Source of the DNA: Stramonita haemastoma
Taxonomy: Eukaryota > Mollusca > Gastropoda > Neogastropoda > Muricidae
DNA length: 64,000 bases
Direction of reading: 5' to 3'
NCBI GenBank assembly: GCA_030674155.1
Contig: CM060320.1
Coordinates: forward strand, 20,446,824-20,510,823
The position numbers and the translations under genes were made by a program. Below the pieces are notes generated by a model. It was not told the origin of the DNA. It saw only the letters and a program-made list of their open reading frames with translations, and ran no database searches. Below, one piece after another: positions 11,840-22,988 of this stretch. How positions within the stretch are numbered: the stretch's first letter is position 1; every line of letters begins with the position of its first letter.

Positions 11840-14800
11840 GGGGAAAAAGAGGGAGTTTGATGTGTAGAAAATGTAAGTATCCTCTTTTCTTTTTTTTCCT
11901 TCTTCTCGTTTTAGCATCACCAAATTTGATTGCACTGTAAGGATTCAGCACTCCATTATTTTTTACAGTTCATTACAATGCATTTTCTGCAGAAAATCAG
12001 AATCCTAAAGGGACTAGAAACGACTCACCCATTTCTGTCAAATTTCCGGAAAGCTGGGAAAGGAGAAATGGGATCTTCTACCTGTGAAAAAAAGTATTAC
12101 ACAAGATCATTTCTTTAATGCAAGACTAAGACATTTTGCTCCAAAATGTTTTGTATGATCAAGCCTATACAATTTAAACTCTATTAATAGATTAATAGCA
12201 ATGTTTTCACTATGCTTGGTACTTACCTAACAAGTACTTTGACTTGTTTTTTCACAGGATACAGCCCCATATAAATTCACATCATAATATATTATTTTCA
12301 ATTGTGAATAAATGTAGATTTTGTTCTTAACTCAGTTAACTGGCCAGGTAGCCTACACAAGTACTCTAGCAAAGTTGCGACAAATACGACCAGTATAACT
12401 GGTTGGGTCAAAACGCTAGAGATATTTGGGGCTTATAAATACCCCACTCATACATTTAACATCATTACAAGTCTGCTGTAGGATCTGCACACTGAACTTG
12501 TACTTACAGCATTTGCATCAGCAACTTTCTTTAGAGCCACAGCCAGTTTGGCACTTTCCTGAAAAACCACACAAAAAGTCAAAAGAAAATGTAATAACTT
12601 TGTCTTAAGTTAACCAGAAGGATAAAAAGTAAATGAAAAGTAAAGACATGATAAAATCCTGAAATATTTCTTTTTAAAGAAAAACAAGATCCTGAAATGT
12701 TTTTCTTTAAAAATATATATATATATTTTTAAAGTTAATCAAAATCCCCCCCCAAAAAAAAAATCAAAGAAGCGGTAGAAAAAACAAACACACACACACT
12801 ATCATGACAGCAATAAAGCAAACCAACCTCAAAATTTTCAGATGAAATCTAAGAAATAATAAAATTCCTAAATGAAAAATGATATCATACAATCTAAAAT
12901 TTTAGATTGTATGACACATAAAAAAAAGTATTATTTTAGGAATTTTATCTTTCAGTCACAACTGATTCTAAGAACTGAAGAAGTCATGGAACACTGCTGA
13001 CAAGATCCTGATAAGACTGCTTAAATGCAACTTAAATCTACGTATTGTGTCAAACATCATGCAAAATTCTAAGTTTTATTTTTCACATTATTTCTTTAAA
13101 AATTATGTATACAACAGAAAATAGACTGAGGTCAAATTCATCTTGAATTCTTCTACTAGACACCATGCAGCTGTGAATTCTATTTAGCAGGCATTTGATG
13201 CCCAGTTAAAACTTTAAATGCTCAATAATCACAGAAGAACAAGAAGTTTCAGCCATATACTATAGCCTATAGGTCTACCCATGTGGATTGCTAAGTTTAT
13301 CCTATGATCTACAACAGTTAGTACTAGTTACTACTAGCAAACACATGTTTACATATTTCACAATGGTATACACATAATGTGCATAGCTACACTTTGTTAC
13401 TCAATAATAATTATGATGTAATATATATTACACTTGTAATTTTGTTGTGTAAAGTGCTTTGACTGGACTACCCCCACAAAAGGGAAGGGAAAAAATGAAA
13501 ATGCTTTTTAATTTTTTTTTTTTTTTTAAACCCTTAAGGTATGTCCAGCAATTTTACAATTCAATGCTGATTTGTGCCACAGTGTTTTGCACGTATCCTG
13601 AAAAAGTAACAACGAAACACTATTTCCCCCCCCCCCCCTCCCAAAAAGTAAAAATAACATCATTACCTCTTTCCTCTTTATTTTCTTTTCTTTGGACTTG
13701 GCTGATTTCCGCTGAAAACAAAACCAAACATCATTCTCTTTATTAATATTATCAATCATGAGTGATGACTCAGCAAGTGAGTGAGTGAGTGAGCGAGTGT
13801 GTGCATGCATGTCTATACACTCCATCACCAGGGGGACAGGATAGCCTGGTGGTTAGAGTCATGCGCAATGCGCCTGGGATCTGCTGACCTAGGTTCAAAT
13901 CTCCTTCAAGAGGATTTTTCCTCTAAAGTTAACATCAGTGCCAACTCCACTTCCTCCCAAAAGTCCTTCAGATGAGACTATAATTGTATAAACCGAGGTC
14001 ATGTGGTTGAACACACGCAAAACATCTTGTGCACACGTTAAATTCTGTTCTGCTTTTTGGAAAGTAGGCTATTGTGTGCTGGTGGGAATGGATGACATTT
14101 ACAAAACTATGTATACACACACTGACACTGAGATTGGATGTAAAAAAAAGCACATGTTTATTCCATTATCCTCAAAATGAAAAAAAAGAAAAGAAAAAAA
14201 ATCACTACAAATAAATTTTCATGATAATACAGAAAGTTAATGCATTAGAACAGATGAAGTAGAAGTTTGCCAGCTGCTAATGTATTATATAATATATTTA
14301 TGCAGTGGCCGATGAAGTTTTGACAAAACTTGCAGTCTGCTACTGGGGAACAGAACCAGCCAGACCTTGTGTGCACTACCATATGGGTTTGCTGCTAAGA
14401 AGACTGATACATTGCTTGCCATCATGATCTTCGTCCATTGGAAAATGAGAAAATGTGCAAATAATGCAGTGATTTTTGTAATCTAGCAGGTGTACAAAAT
14501 GTAGACTCAAGTCTTAAGCCAGCAGAGTTAAGGGCAGATCATGCCAATGCATTGGTAGCCCTGGGAACAAGCTACAAGATAACTGGCACAAAGTAGGTCA
14601 CCTACTGGATACTTTCACCATGCTGAAACCACCTGAAAAACGTGCAGATAAAATCAACATCTAAAATATCTAGCCTTTACAGATGTACTAGACTTAGTTA
14701 TGAAAAACTTTGAAAGACGCACCGGCAAGTTACACATTGAATGATTGTATAATGATACTTACTTTAGTTTACGATTGCTATGGACACAGGATCTCGGATT

Positions 14801-15133
14801 TCTGTCATCCCTTGATCACCAAGAACCATCTAGTGGATCGTGATTGTTCAGTTTAGAACGGGGATCAAAACCTGCGATCTTTCGCTTTCTACACAATAGG
14901 TGGTTGTGCTAAGTTACTTACAGTTACACAGACCGCCAATTGGCTACATTTGTTCGGCCTGTAGGCCTAGACTAGGCCTACCAATGATTCTTTAGAACTT
15001 CTGAGTGACAACGTCGACGTCATGTGCTCGACGCTGTGTGCAGACACAGTTACATTATTGACATGAAATCACAGCTGAACAGACCTGTTATCAATAAATC
15101 AATCATAGTTATAACACTTAAACTTACCCCCAT
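7011..15133 (-). CDS. naa40: N-alpha-acetyltransferase 40 (NatD), nine exons
   Basis: NAA40 transfers an acetyl group from acetyl-CoA to the N-terminal serine of histones H4 and H2A. I recognise it from family knowledge: start [12 protein letters not shown], mid-protein [16 protein letters not shown], the acetyl-CoA loop RRKGLG, and [10 protein letters not shown]. Coding exons (minus strand): 15133-15128, 13711-13667, 12558-12508, 12081-12029, 11444-11349, 10656-10498, 8458-8375, 7788-7711, 7142-7011. All introns have GT/AG ends and the phases 0,0,0,2,2,2,2,2 join the exons cleanly until the last one. There the acceptor gives one base too few, so the frame breaks. About 234 residues are expected, against 237 for the human protein. 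The start is ATG in context ACCATGG and the stop is TGA at 7013-7011. Identity is near certain from the exon series. Whether the last junction is a real defect is open. Confidence 0.95.
7711..7788 (-). CDS. naa40: naa40 exon 8
   Basis: Encodes [20 protein letters not shown] and the following FKTKL, matching the family's KKVMLTVFKHNHGAYQFF. Acceptor GTTGCAG, donor GTAAGT, phase 2 on both sides. Confidence 0.93.
8375..8458 (-). CDS. naa40: naa40 exon 7 (acetyl-CoA loop)
   Basis: Encodes [20 protein letters not shown] and the following [13 protein letters not shown] is the R/Q-x-x-G-x-G/A acetyl-CoA pyrophosphate loop of GNAT enzymes. Eighty-four bases, phase 2 on both sides, donor GTAATG. The acceptor TTGTGTTGCAG is the last unit of the minisatellite at 8459-9415. 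Confidence 0.95.
8459..9415 (-). repeat. minisatellite of about 30 units carrying the exon 7 splice acceptor
   Basis: Tandem array of 30-32 bp units, read on the minus strand as TGTGTTGTGTTGCAG|TTACCAGCACTGGAG with variants. The unit contains the same acceptor-like tract (TTGTGTTGCAG|TTA) that naa40 exon 7 uses at 8459. The array fills the last ~950 bases of intron 6. The long minus-strand reading frames inside it are products of the repeat, not genes. Confidence 0.95.
10498..10656 (-). CDS. naa40: naa40 exon 6 (GNAT core)
   Basis: A 159-base exon encoding [16 protein letters not shown], then [17 protein letters not shown] and GDEVLYC. These are the most conserved NAA40 residues and form the substrate-binding part of the acetyltransferase. 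Acceptor GATGCCCAG, donor GTCAGT, phase 2 on both sides. The first bases and the acceptor are repeated twice more just upstream (see the repeat at 10626-10830). Confidence 0.95.
10626..10830 (-). repeat. three tandem copies of the exon 6 acceptor region (~72 bp)
   Basis: Copies begin near 10626, 10697 and 10769. Each contains, on the minus strand, CAG|GTATGAGCAGAGTG..TGGGGCTGGAG or a close form, so each carries the acceptor and the first codons of naa40 exon 6. Only the copy at 10656 continues into the rest of the exon. Confidence 0.9.
10941..11107. repeat. 58 bp tandem repeat, three copies, in naa40 intron 5
   Basis: The unit contains CAACAAATACTTGAAATAAA, then GAGTGAAAAGCTTGAAGAGA. The copies are almost identical. 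The first lacks one G (AAAACTTG instead of AAAAGCTTG). Confidence 0.9.
11230..11302. repeat. (GA)n microsatellite in naa40 intron 5
   Basis: Pure GA for over 50 bases, about 50 bases from the exon 5 donor. Confidence 0.95.
11349..11444 (-). CDS. naa40: naa40 exon 5
   Basis: Ninety-six bases starting [12 protein letters not shown] and ending SSNMKTL. The acceptor GTTGTGCAG and donor GTAAGG keep phase 2 on both sides. This covers the segment before the conserved YEQS motif. Confidence 0.9.
11505..11645. repeat. about 55 bp tandem repeat, three copies, in naa40 intron 4
   Basis: The repeated unit contains CATAGATCTATACTTGCACA followed by CAAGATCTCTCCTGTC. It lies just upstream, in the transcript sense, of exon 5. 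Confidence 0.8.
11766..11837. repeat. (TG)n microsatellite in naa40 intron 4
   Basis: About 35 uninterrupted TG units. Confidence 0.95.
12029..12081 (-). CDS. naa40: naa40 exon 4
   Basis: Encodes [18 protein letters not shown], aligning with the family segment DPLEAFPVFKKYDRNG. Acceptor TTTCACAG, donor GTGAGT. Fifty-three bases, phase 0 in and phase 2 out. Confidence 0.88.
12508..12558 (-). CDS. naa40: naa40 exon 3
   Basis: Fifty-one bases encode 17 residues ([17 protein letters not shown]) between TTTTTCAG and GTAAGT, phase 0 on both sides. This corresponds to the N-terminal helix that leads into the GNAT fold. Confidence 0.85.
12857..12948. repeat. hairpin element with a 28 bp perfect palindrome
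   Basis: 12886-12899 (CATACAATCTAAAA) and 12900-12913 are exact reverse complements with no spacer. A second pair of arms, ATAAAATTCCTAAA near 12858 and TTTAGGAATTTTAT near 12935, lies outside it. It could be a small foldback or MITE-like element in naa40 intron 2. Confidence 0.8.
13667..13711 (-). CDS. naa40: naa40 exon 2 (basic N-terminal segment)
   Basis: Forty-five bases encode [15 protein letters not shown] between TTTTCAG and GTAATG, phase 0 at both ends. This Lys-rich segment is characteristic of the NAA40 N-terminus. Confidence 0.88.
13829..14190 (+). mobile_element. SINE A, full-length copy
   Basis: tRNA-like head GATAGCCTGGTGGTTAGAGT with B-box-like GGTTCAAATC, core GATGAGACTATAATT..AACCGAGGTC, then a conserved tail with AGCACATG and TTCCATTATCCTC. 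It lies in naa40 intron 1. Confidence 0.9.
15128..15133 (-). CDS. naa40: naa40 coding exon 1 (Met-Gly only)
   Basis: The coding part is just ATG GGG, followed at once by the donor GTAAGT. The start context is ACCATGG. Joined to exon 2 it gives MGRKSAKS, the typical NAA40 N-terminus. The 5' UTR runs upstream, toward about 15330; the transcription start is not visible. Confidence 0.85.
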
Positions 15134-15333
15134 GGTAACTGTTCGCTTTGTTCCTTGTCGTCGTCTTGATGAACGCTCCTAGATTCCCGCGATCTGTTAC
15201 AAGGGGCACGTTACCTTCACAACACCCACGCCAAAGGGTAAGAACTCTTTGCACTTTGTCTGGAACCTCGATAGCTTTATGGTACATACAGCCGCAGAAC
15301 TATTATGTCATAACCAAATATAATGGAGAATGA
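15134..15333 (-). other. probable naa40 5' UTR and promoter-proximal region
   Basis: This sequence lies directly upstream of the naa40 start codon. No upstream coding exon or clear TATA box is visible and the transcription start cannot be placed. This is positional inference only. Confidence 0.35.
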
Positions 15334-16214
15334 ATGGTGTAGGTTTTTTCCTTGACTCATTTTCCCACATATCCACCCGCTCACTTCCAAGTGAATGACT
15401 TTTTTTGTTTTTTCCACAAAAAGAAAAGAAATTCAAAACAGAACAAACACAAAATCAACTACAAAAACTAATGAATAAAGTGAATGAATAAATGAACGAA
15501 ATAAAACAAATGCATACAAGAAGACAAAAACAAATTAAAAAAAACAAACAGAGAAAACATCGAAGCTTGACTGATTACTGAATATTCAGCCGGCTTTTGA
15601 AGATTGACAAAAGAATGTTAATCAAGAATCCTCTGTTTGCAAAATTGAGGAATATCCGTACAAAGCTCAGCTTTTACAAATTAATTTTTGCGTCGTCTAT
15701 TTGTTCATGAATATGTGCTTGAATAGAAGTTTGGGTGTGCTAAACGAATGTCTCTCGAGCAATATAGGCCTAGTAAAGTTGTGGGCGAAAGACAGACCGG
15801 TAAGCAGGAGTTGCATGACAGATGAGTGCTGCAAAAGATCAAAAGAAATGTCGAAATATGTCTGCCACATTTCAGCAAAGTATTATGAACTATTTCCTCC
15901 AGGAAGACGCTACAGGACCCTGTTAGCAAAAACAAGAGCTCAAAAAACCTTTTTTCTACGATCAAATGGGCTTTTGAATACATATCCACTGCCTCCCCCG
16001 TGGAGATGCTGGAAGCCTGTCAGTGTAAATAGCATCCTCACTTTCGAAAATTCACTTCTAGACACTATGACACTTACTCACAGTCCGATAATCAGAAATC
16101 TCCGCTGGGGCGTTAATTCAATCACAACTACTGGAAATTATGTGCTATAAATTTCCCCTTTTCTATCCCTCTCTTTGTTTGAAGGATTATTGACATTGGA
16201 GGTTATTACCCCTC

Positions 16215-16218
<4 letters not shown>

Positions 16219-16306
<88 letters not shown>
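16219..16306. repeat. (AT)n microsatellite
   Basis: About 44 pure AT units, self-complementary. Confidence 0.95.
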
Positions 16307-16309
<3 letters not shown>

Positions 16310-16593
16310 TGACTGTCGCCATTGATGGTTGTTCTCCCTCTTTAGTTATCAACCCCAGACTCTCTCTTTGTTTTAGTGTTGCCACTGATATTTACTACAC
16401 CTCCTCTGTTAAAAAAGTTCCTTTATTTATCTATTAATTCCTTTTTTTTTATCATTGATTATTTGCCACTAGTTATTGACTCCTGATCTTTTTGGTGAGT
16501 GTCGTGATTGATGATTATTACCCCTCCTCTGTTTTAGTGATTATGGCCACTGGTAGGTATTTCCCTTCCTATGATTGAGTGATCATCGCCTAT

Positions 16594-16675
16594 CCAGGAG
16601 TGGAGGAAGCTGGCTGCAAAATCTTCAGTGGTGCCCCAGCTGTCAACCAGGCTGCAGGATAGGAGAAGGTGAAGC
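16594..16675 (+). pseudogene. LINE 3'-end fragment, same family
   Basis: Encodes WRKLAAKSSVVPQLSTRLQD, matching the end of the element fragment at 40480-40880 (GAAGCTGG(C/T)TGCAAAATCTTC). Confidence 0.7.
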
Positions 16676-17154
16676 CACTGATAGTTGTTGCCCCCCCCCC
16701 CCCCCCCTTTTCTTTTTCAGTGAGTGTTGCAAGGGATAGTCATTATCCCTAATCTGCTGTAAAGATTATTGTTAACTGGTAGTTTATGCCAATGTTCAGT
16801 TTGTTGAACATTTCTTTTCTTTTTTGGGGGGTGGGGTGTTGCCCCTCCTCTGTTTTAGTAGTTGTTGCCCCTAATCATAATTTCCCTCATCTGTTGTGGT
16901 AATTGTTTGCCCCAGATCATTATTGCCCCCCCCCCCCCCCCAAAAAATGTTTCTGGGTGACGTTCTCTACTGCCCTCCTGTATTGTGGTGATTGTTACTT
17001 CGGATGTCATTGCCCCCCCCCCCCCCCCCCCGTCTGTTGTTGTTTTTTTAAAGATCGTTTGCCCCAGAGTGTTATTCCGTTTCCTCCGTTTTGTTGAATT
17101 TTTCGTTCCTAAATCAAACTAGTCACCTGTTTCGGTTGTGCGTTCGCCAGCTTA

Positions 17155-17310
17155 AAACCGTAGGGGTCACCCAGAATGTGCACTCTGACTCACTCATCCC
17201 ACCTGGGAATCGCTGTCAGATAGGAAGATCACTGGATGAGAAGTTTGCGGGTATAACTGTTTTCAAGTACCTCGCCATATAGGCAGCCAGACTCCAACTT
17301 CAGAGGACTG
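17155..17310 (+). repeat. dispersed repeat family D
   Basis: Blocks shared with 33985, 47895, 53500 and 45525: CACTCATCCCACCTGGGAAT, GATGAGAAGTTTGCGGGTAT, TATAGGCAGCCAGACTCCAA. No tRNA-like head and no reading frame. Confidence 0.85.
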
Positions 17311-17421
17311 TTTTGGTGACTCACTCTTTTTCCACTCTACGTCTGTCGTGCATTTTTGGGTGGTCGCTGCTTCTCTCTCTCTCTCTCTCCTCTCTCCACG
17401 CGAGGTTTTGTGTGAGCCTGA

Positions 17422-17423
<2 letters not shown>

Positions 17424-17481
<58 letters not shown>

Positions 17482-17490
17482 GTGTGTGTT
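17424..17490. repeat. (TG)n microsatellite
   Basis: About 30 TG units, next to the 3' end of a SINE A copy. Confidence 0.95.
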
Positions 17491-17521
17491 TTTTTATTTA
17501 ATCTATTTACTTTATTTTATT

Positions 17522-17848
17522 CTTTTATATCGAGGATAATGGGATAAGCACTCTTGTGCTTTTTTACACCCAGTCCCTGTGTGTATGCAGTTTTTTAAAT
17601 GTCATCTGTTCCCACCGGCACACGATGGCCTACTCTTACGAAAAGTGGAACAGGATTTAACGTGTGCGAAAGATGTTCTGCGTGCGTTCGCACACGGGGC
17701 CTCGGTTTATAGTCTCATCCGAAGGACTTTTGGGGGTAGTGCAGTCACCACTGATGTTAACTCCAGGAGAAAAATCTCCTCGACCGGAATCGAACCCGGG
17801 TCGTCAAATTGCAAGCGCAATGTTCTGACCACTAGGCTATCCGTCCCC
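17522..17848 (-). mobile_element. SINE A, full-length minus copy
   Basis: Reverse strand reads GGGGACGGATAGCCTAGTGG, GGGTTCGATTCC, then the core and tail of family A. A (TG)n tract (17424-17487) stands close to its 3' end. Confidence 0.9.
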
Positions 17849-17913
17849 GTGCTGTTCTGAATGTATTTCGTGTATGAAGGGACCACACGCAATATATGTG
17901 TACGCGCACGTTT

Positions 17914-17914
<1 letters not shown>

Positions 17915-17991
<77 letters not shown>

Positions 17992-18008
17992 TGTGTGTGT
18001 GTGTGTGG
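17915..18008. repeat. (TG)n microsatellite
   Basis: About 45 TG units with one break, 65 bases from the head of the same SINE A copy. Confidence 0.95.
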
Positions 18009-18589
18009 CCACAAACACGCGTGTACGTGCGTGCCCGTGTCACAGACAGACAGAAAGAGACTGAGAGAGACAAACAAGAGACAGAGAGACAAACGGACAG
18101 AAAGTGAGAAAAAGAAAAATCTGTAAATGCACGATTGTATGAATTTTAAAAAAAAGGTTGTTTTGCAAATACATAAAATTGGACAATACAGTATTTTCAG
18201 GAAATGTACATCCACATTTATTTTTGTACAACATGGTAATACAGCAAGAGGAAAAAGCAAATATCAAAAACAAATAAAAACAGCAGCCGTTTTGAAACGA
18301 TTTATGAATGTTGCCAGTACACATTTCAAAATGTCTTGAGCTATTATTATTATTATCTTAAAAAATTTTTTTTTTTAACCATATATCATCACCTAAGGAC
18401 TGAACCGTTTTGCTTTATGTCACATAGATCTATGTGGCAAAATAGTACGTCGAACAAGAGAGAAAGTTTTCATAATGGTGAATTCTTAAAAATTCTGAAA
18501 ACAGAAACTTGATGAAAGACTAACCAAGAATGATAACCATTTCACTCAAAACAGACATACGCACGCACGCACGACGCGCGCACAAACAA

Positions 18590-18592
<3 letters not shown>

Positions 18593-18669
<77 letters not shown>
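18593..18669. repeat. (CA)n microsatellite
   Basis: About 38 CA units, preceded by ACGC/GCGC units. Confidence 0.95.
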
Positions 18670-18672
<3 letters not shown>

Positions 18673-20512
18673 GGGGCACGCGCAGGCACACTTTCCCAAT
18701 CCTCACAAGAGACCATTTCTCTAGTATTGTTAGACAATTAAGTAAAACTTGGAAAAAGGCTGTAAGCCATCTGAGAAAACAACAAACAACCCCCTCCCCC
18801 CAAAAAAAACAAGAACAAAAAAGCAAAACAAAAGTAAACAACCACAGTGGGATACTTAGAAAAAGTAAATTTAATTGATTAGTAATCGATAACAAAAAGA
18901 AATTTTATTTTGCCTGAAAATCAAATAGAAGCCATTTAGCCTATACAGATTGACAAATACATTTCCCAGCCACAGCATCAAATATTAATTTGGTCTTGCA
19001 GAAACTTTACCACTATTCAAAGTCAAACTGGATTTATTCTGAAACTCATATTTTGAATATCTGGCCTTCATTGTTTACATTGAGACCATAGTAACTTATA
19101 TCTGGCTGCATGATGATTTTTCAAACAAAGGAATGGAAGAAAAGATAATAGAAATACCAGAAATAAAGGTCACTCAGGGAATAACCTGGGTTCTTTGTTA
19201 ATTAAATCATGGTAATTCATGGTTCACCCCTTTGGAAAAAAATTAGCATCAAAAGTTTTAAGACAAAGCAAAGTATGTAATCAAGTCGACTTAGATAGTA
19301 CTGACACAGAAGAAACTGATTATATATAAGACTTTTAAACAAAGTGTATAATTGCTCTTTCCCCCCCCTCTTTTTGGATTCAAATTCTCGAGCCGGTGGC
19401 ATTTGCAGCGTGTGATTTAAAACTCTGGAATTAAAAACCTCACAGGGGCTGTCATTTATCATTTTTTGTTGTGGCAGTAAATTTGAAATGCATGTAATAC
19501 ATGAACAGTTCGAATCTTTGTTGGAACTTCCCTGACCAAAATAATCAGTGTCTGATCAGCCTCTTTGTTACCTGGCATAGTCACTGTGATGAGAGCCACA
19601 CTAAAAAGGGCTATATACATATCTTTGATTCTGTCAATTTTTTCTTCTATTGCCGAAAAAAAAAGGCAAACATCGCAGTGTTTACGTTTAACGTGGACAC
19701 ACAGACATACATAGGCTACACATAGACAATTATTTAAATCAAGACGGTTACATACTAAACTTATGTCAGCCAGAAAAGTTCAAATATTACAGAGTAAATG
19801 AACATGTATGATGTACAATATTCCAAATACACACAGTTTGGCCTCCAGCATATAATATATATATTTTGGCCTTCAGCATACGTGGCTACGATCCACACGT
19901 TAGTGATTCTTGTCCCCGCTTTGGTGCTGAGCATCCAAACATCTACAGCAATATTTACCATTTTAAAAAATCGTAGTGATCAATCTAACTCCGGGTAAAA
20001 GAATTAAAAACAGCAGCAGCAACCACAAATTTCGACAATATTAATTATCTCAGTTAAATATACATCTCATGCAACTCAATAATGAATTTTGTCACGCCTT
20101 TTTGCATAGAAAATATCACCTCACTGACATTTAAGAACATTATTCCTTTTTTGTCATCAAGTTTACAAGTAAAAATATTCAAGATTATAAGAAGGCCTTT
20201 ATAAACTTTGCATAATTTTTTTTTATTTCAGCACAACAAAAGCAGGAACAGTATGCACAAAATTCGTCTTTGGGCAATCAAACAACTTGATCATCAATAC
20301 AAAGGACACGGGCTATTCATTATCAGCCACTTCAAAATACAGCAAGGACGTAATATCTTTAAGTGCAATATCTGCTCTTGTTACATGACACACTATAAAA
20401 TCTACACTTGTTCTCAGCCTAATGTCATCTTCCTGGTTTGGCTTAAAATTCCTTGATCGAAGAGAATCTAAAAACAATGTCTGTACACGTAAGAACTGTC
20501 ATGATTTTGGTC

Positions 20513-20518
20513 TTTATT
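20513..20518 (-). terminator. candidate polyadenylation signal AATAAA for the receptor
   Basis: The first AATAAA I see on the minus strand downstream of the transmembrane exon. Chance occurrence is likely in AT-rich DNA. Confidence 0.25.
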
Positions 20519-21390
20519 TTCATTACCATTTCTTTCCATATCAAAACCATACAAACTCGTCAAATAAAACAACAGTGAGCTACCTGAAAATGTAAAGTTT
20601 CAAATAAAAATGTCTTGTTTAAAGCCTTCACCAGTGTAAAGCTGTCATGACGATCTCTCTCCTGTCTTTACAGTCACTCTGTCTCTTCAAAGCTGGTAAT
20701 GCAGTTTCCACTGCTGATGGCTTGGACAAGCTTTGATCAAAATCTCTGGAGCTCGACACAAATTCACGTAAAAGGAGTAACACTTAAAATACGATACTTT
20801 CTTGATACGAAGGACGCAGTGTGGAACTGGAGAAGCTGTCAGCCTTCACCAGCACCAGTCTTTCACAAGTTGGTTGAAACTGTCCACTACAAACTTCTAA
20901 ACTGGTGGCAGCTACGTTCACAACACTGATTATTCTACATCTTGATATCCAGTACAGGACGGTCCTAGCCAGCCGTGGTACGAATATGATACACACCATC
21001 ATTTACCTTCTCCAGTAAGAAGACTTTCTGATGACGTCTCAACACTGAAATAAGGGATTGTCAGCGTCCTCCCAAATGGTTGGTTCAGGTCGAATTCTAG
21101 ACCTAAAAAGTGAGCAATTCGTAGGTGTCATGAAGTGCAGGAGTCCACACACAGACACTCGTTTTCAAGAAGAGAGACTAACTCCGTAACACTAAAACTC
21201 CCCATGTATGGTCACTGAAAGTCACAGAAGCTCTCGAAACAAAACCAGAAACTTTCTGCATTTTTTTTTTGGCTGTCCCCGAGTATGTCTGGTTCCAGTT
21301 TATAGTAAGAATCAATACAGCACAGTTCCACTTCATAATTTCACAACAGAATTCCATGTCTGGTTGGACTGTCAGTTTGCACTGTGCTGT

Positions 21391-21761
21391 TCAAAAACGG
21401 TCTACACCAGACGGGTTGTCATGCCACTCCATACACACAGAAAAATCTTCAGCTTCGTTCTCCACCAAGTGAGTCAGTTCCAAGTCCTCCTCAGATGATT
21501 GAGGCAGTGCGCGGCTGTGCCAGGACTGGGTGCCCCTGCCACAGAGCTGAAAGAGAAGCATGCTGCAGACAGGGTCCCCCTTCAGGCCTGATCGGGGCTC
21601 TCGCTTACTCTGCTGCTGGAGGCAGCAGCACTTCCACTGTCGGGGTCCTGGGGCCGCGCACATTCGTTTTTTGCCCGGGTGGTGCAAAGGGAAGTTCTGC
21701 ACAGAGGTCTTCACATTACTGATTAGCTCGTGTATACCAGCCTGTTTGGTTACAGTCAGGT
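21391..21761 (-). CDS. possible cytoplasmic tail exon or 3' UTR of the receptor
   Basis: Good acceptors end at 21762 (TTCACTCTTACAG) and 21742. Spliced to the donor at 22992, the 21761 start would add IPDCNQTGWYTRANQ and then stop at 21716. Other frames hold gene-like stretches (ELPFAPPGQKTNVRGPRTPT and SSEEDLELTHLVENEAEDFS). If the indel problem of this gene also applies here, this could be a longer tail. No domain recognised. Confidence 0.3.
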
Positions 21762-21879
21762 CTGTAAGAGTGAAGTTATTTGAAGTTATCGTATAATGTC
21801 TAAACAATTATGAAATGTAGCTACTTCGTCGTCTTTGATTATGATTCGTATCAATATGCCTGTCAGTATTGTAATTGCC

Positions 21880-21925
21880 CTTCATGGATGATTAAAGTTT
21901 TTTTGACTTGACTTGACTTGAAAAA
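21880..21925 (+). repeat. retroelement-like tail with (TTGAC)n
   Basis: ATTAAAGTTTTTTTGACTTG then ACTTGACTTG is a short pentanucleotide tail of the sort that ends some non-LTR elements. No upstream element recognised. Confidence 0.4.
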
Positions 21926-22616
21926 AGAATGCATTGTTTGTTTGATATCTTTTCCTCGCAAATATATTATCAATGCATAGCTCCAGTCTAGGTGTGATGA
22001 CTAACAGAGCAATGTTTAAAACCTGATGTGATGTCAAAAGAATAAAGTAAATCAGTGACGATCTAAGTTAATTATCTCACGTAAAATAAACTTTTCATCT
22101 AACAACATTTACAAAAACAAGAAATAAAACATGCAGACATTTGATACAGCATGATTTCCAATATTAAGATGTTGCATAGATATTTTAAACTGAAGACACC
22201 AACAAAGGTTTCTACACAACAAAAACCATGACTGGAAAATATGAAGCATGATTTGTAAACAAATTTAAAAAAACAACTGAACAAAATCTTGCTAGATTAA
22301 ACGTTTACCAAGCAAGGTCAGTAGAAACTAGACGATCATGTGGATAATTTGACAGCCTATCTGAGAGAACAACAATCTTACCATAAACAAATTTTTTTAG
22401 AGTTCAAAACGATTATCATAGACTCTGTGTTCCTACAGGACTGTTCACTTAAGCTGAGTGAAGTAATAAAAAAAATCAAGTCACTGCTGCATGGTAGATG
22501 TACTGCAGTTACTAATTTTTAAATACCAGATTAAAAGATTAAATCCATGGGATCTTACTGAGCAAGCTAATGTGAAATGTAAGGAATTCAGAATTGTAAG
22601 CAAATATTAGGAAGCT

Positions 22617-22803
22617 TCAGATGAGACAATAAACTGATGGCCAGTGTACGCAGAACATTTTTTGCATACGTTAAACCTGTTCTACTTTTTGGAAGAGTCG
22701 ACCATTTGTGCCAGGGGAATGGATGAAAAAATTTACAAAACTGCATGCACACGGGTACTGGACGTAAAAAATTACATGACTACTTATTCCATTATCCTCA
22801 AAA
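22617..22803 (+). mobile_element. SINE A, 3' fragment
   Basis: CAGATGAGACAATAAACTGA, GTTCTACTTTTTGGAAGAGT and TTATTCCATTATCCTC mark the core and tail, with several differences. It lies just downstream of the receptor transmembrane exon. Confidence 0.8.
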
Positions 22804-22988
22804 TACAAGAAACATAAATCAATGAATAAGCTGCCTAGCACAAAACATAATGCCTTAAAATGCTCTCTTTTGTGTGAGTAAAACACCAGGAAAATGCTTG
22901 ACAAGGCCCACAGGAAAAAAAATCAACCAACAGAATCATAACGAGGACACAGCGTTGCACGTACAACTGAGCAGTGCCAAAGAACAAC

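Larger units (their letters stand above)
15340..20500. other. intergenic between naa40 and the receptor
   Basis: Repeats as listed, many poly-C/poly-G runs (16691, 16927, 17014) and no exon seen. 15701-16150 holds a 149-codon plus frame without recognisable domain or codon pattern. Confidence 0.5.
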
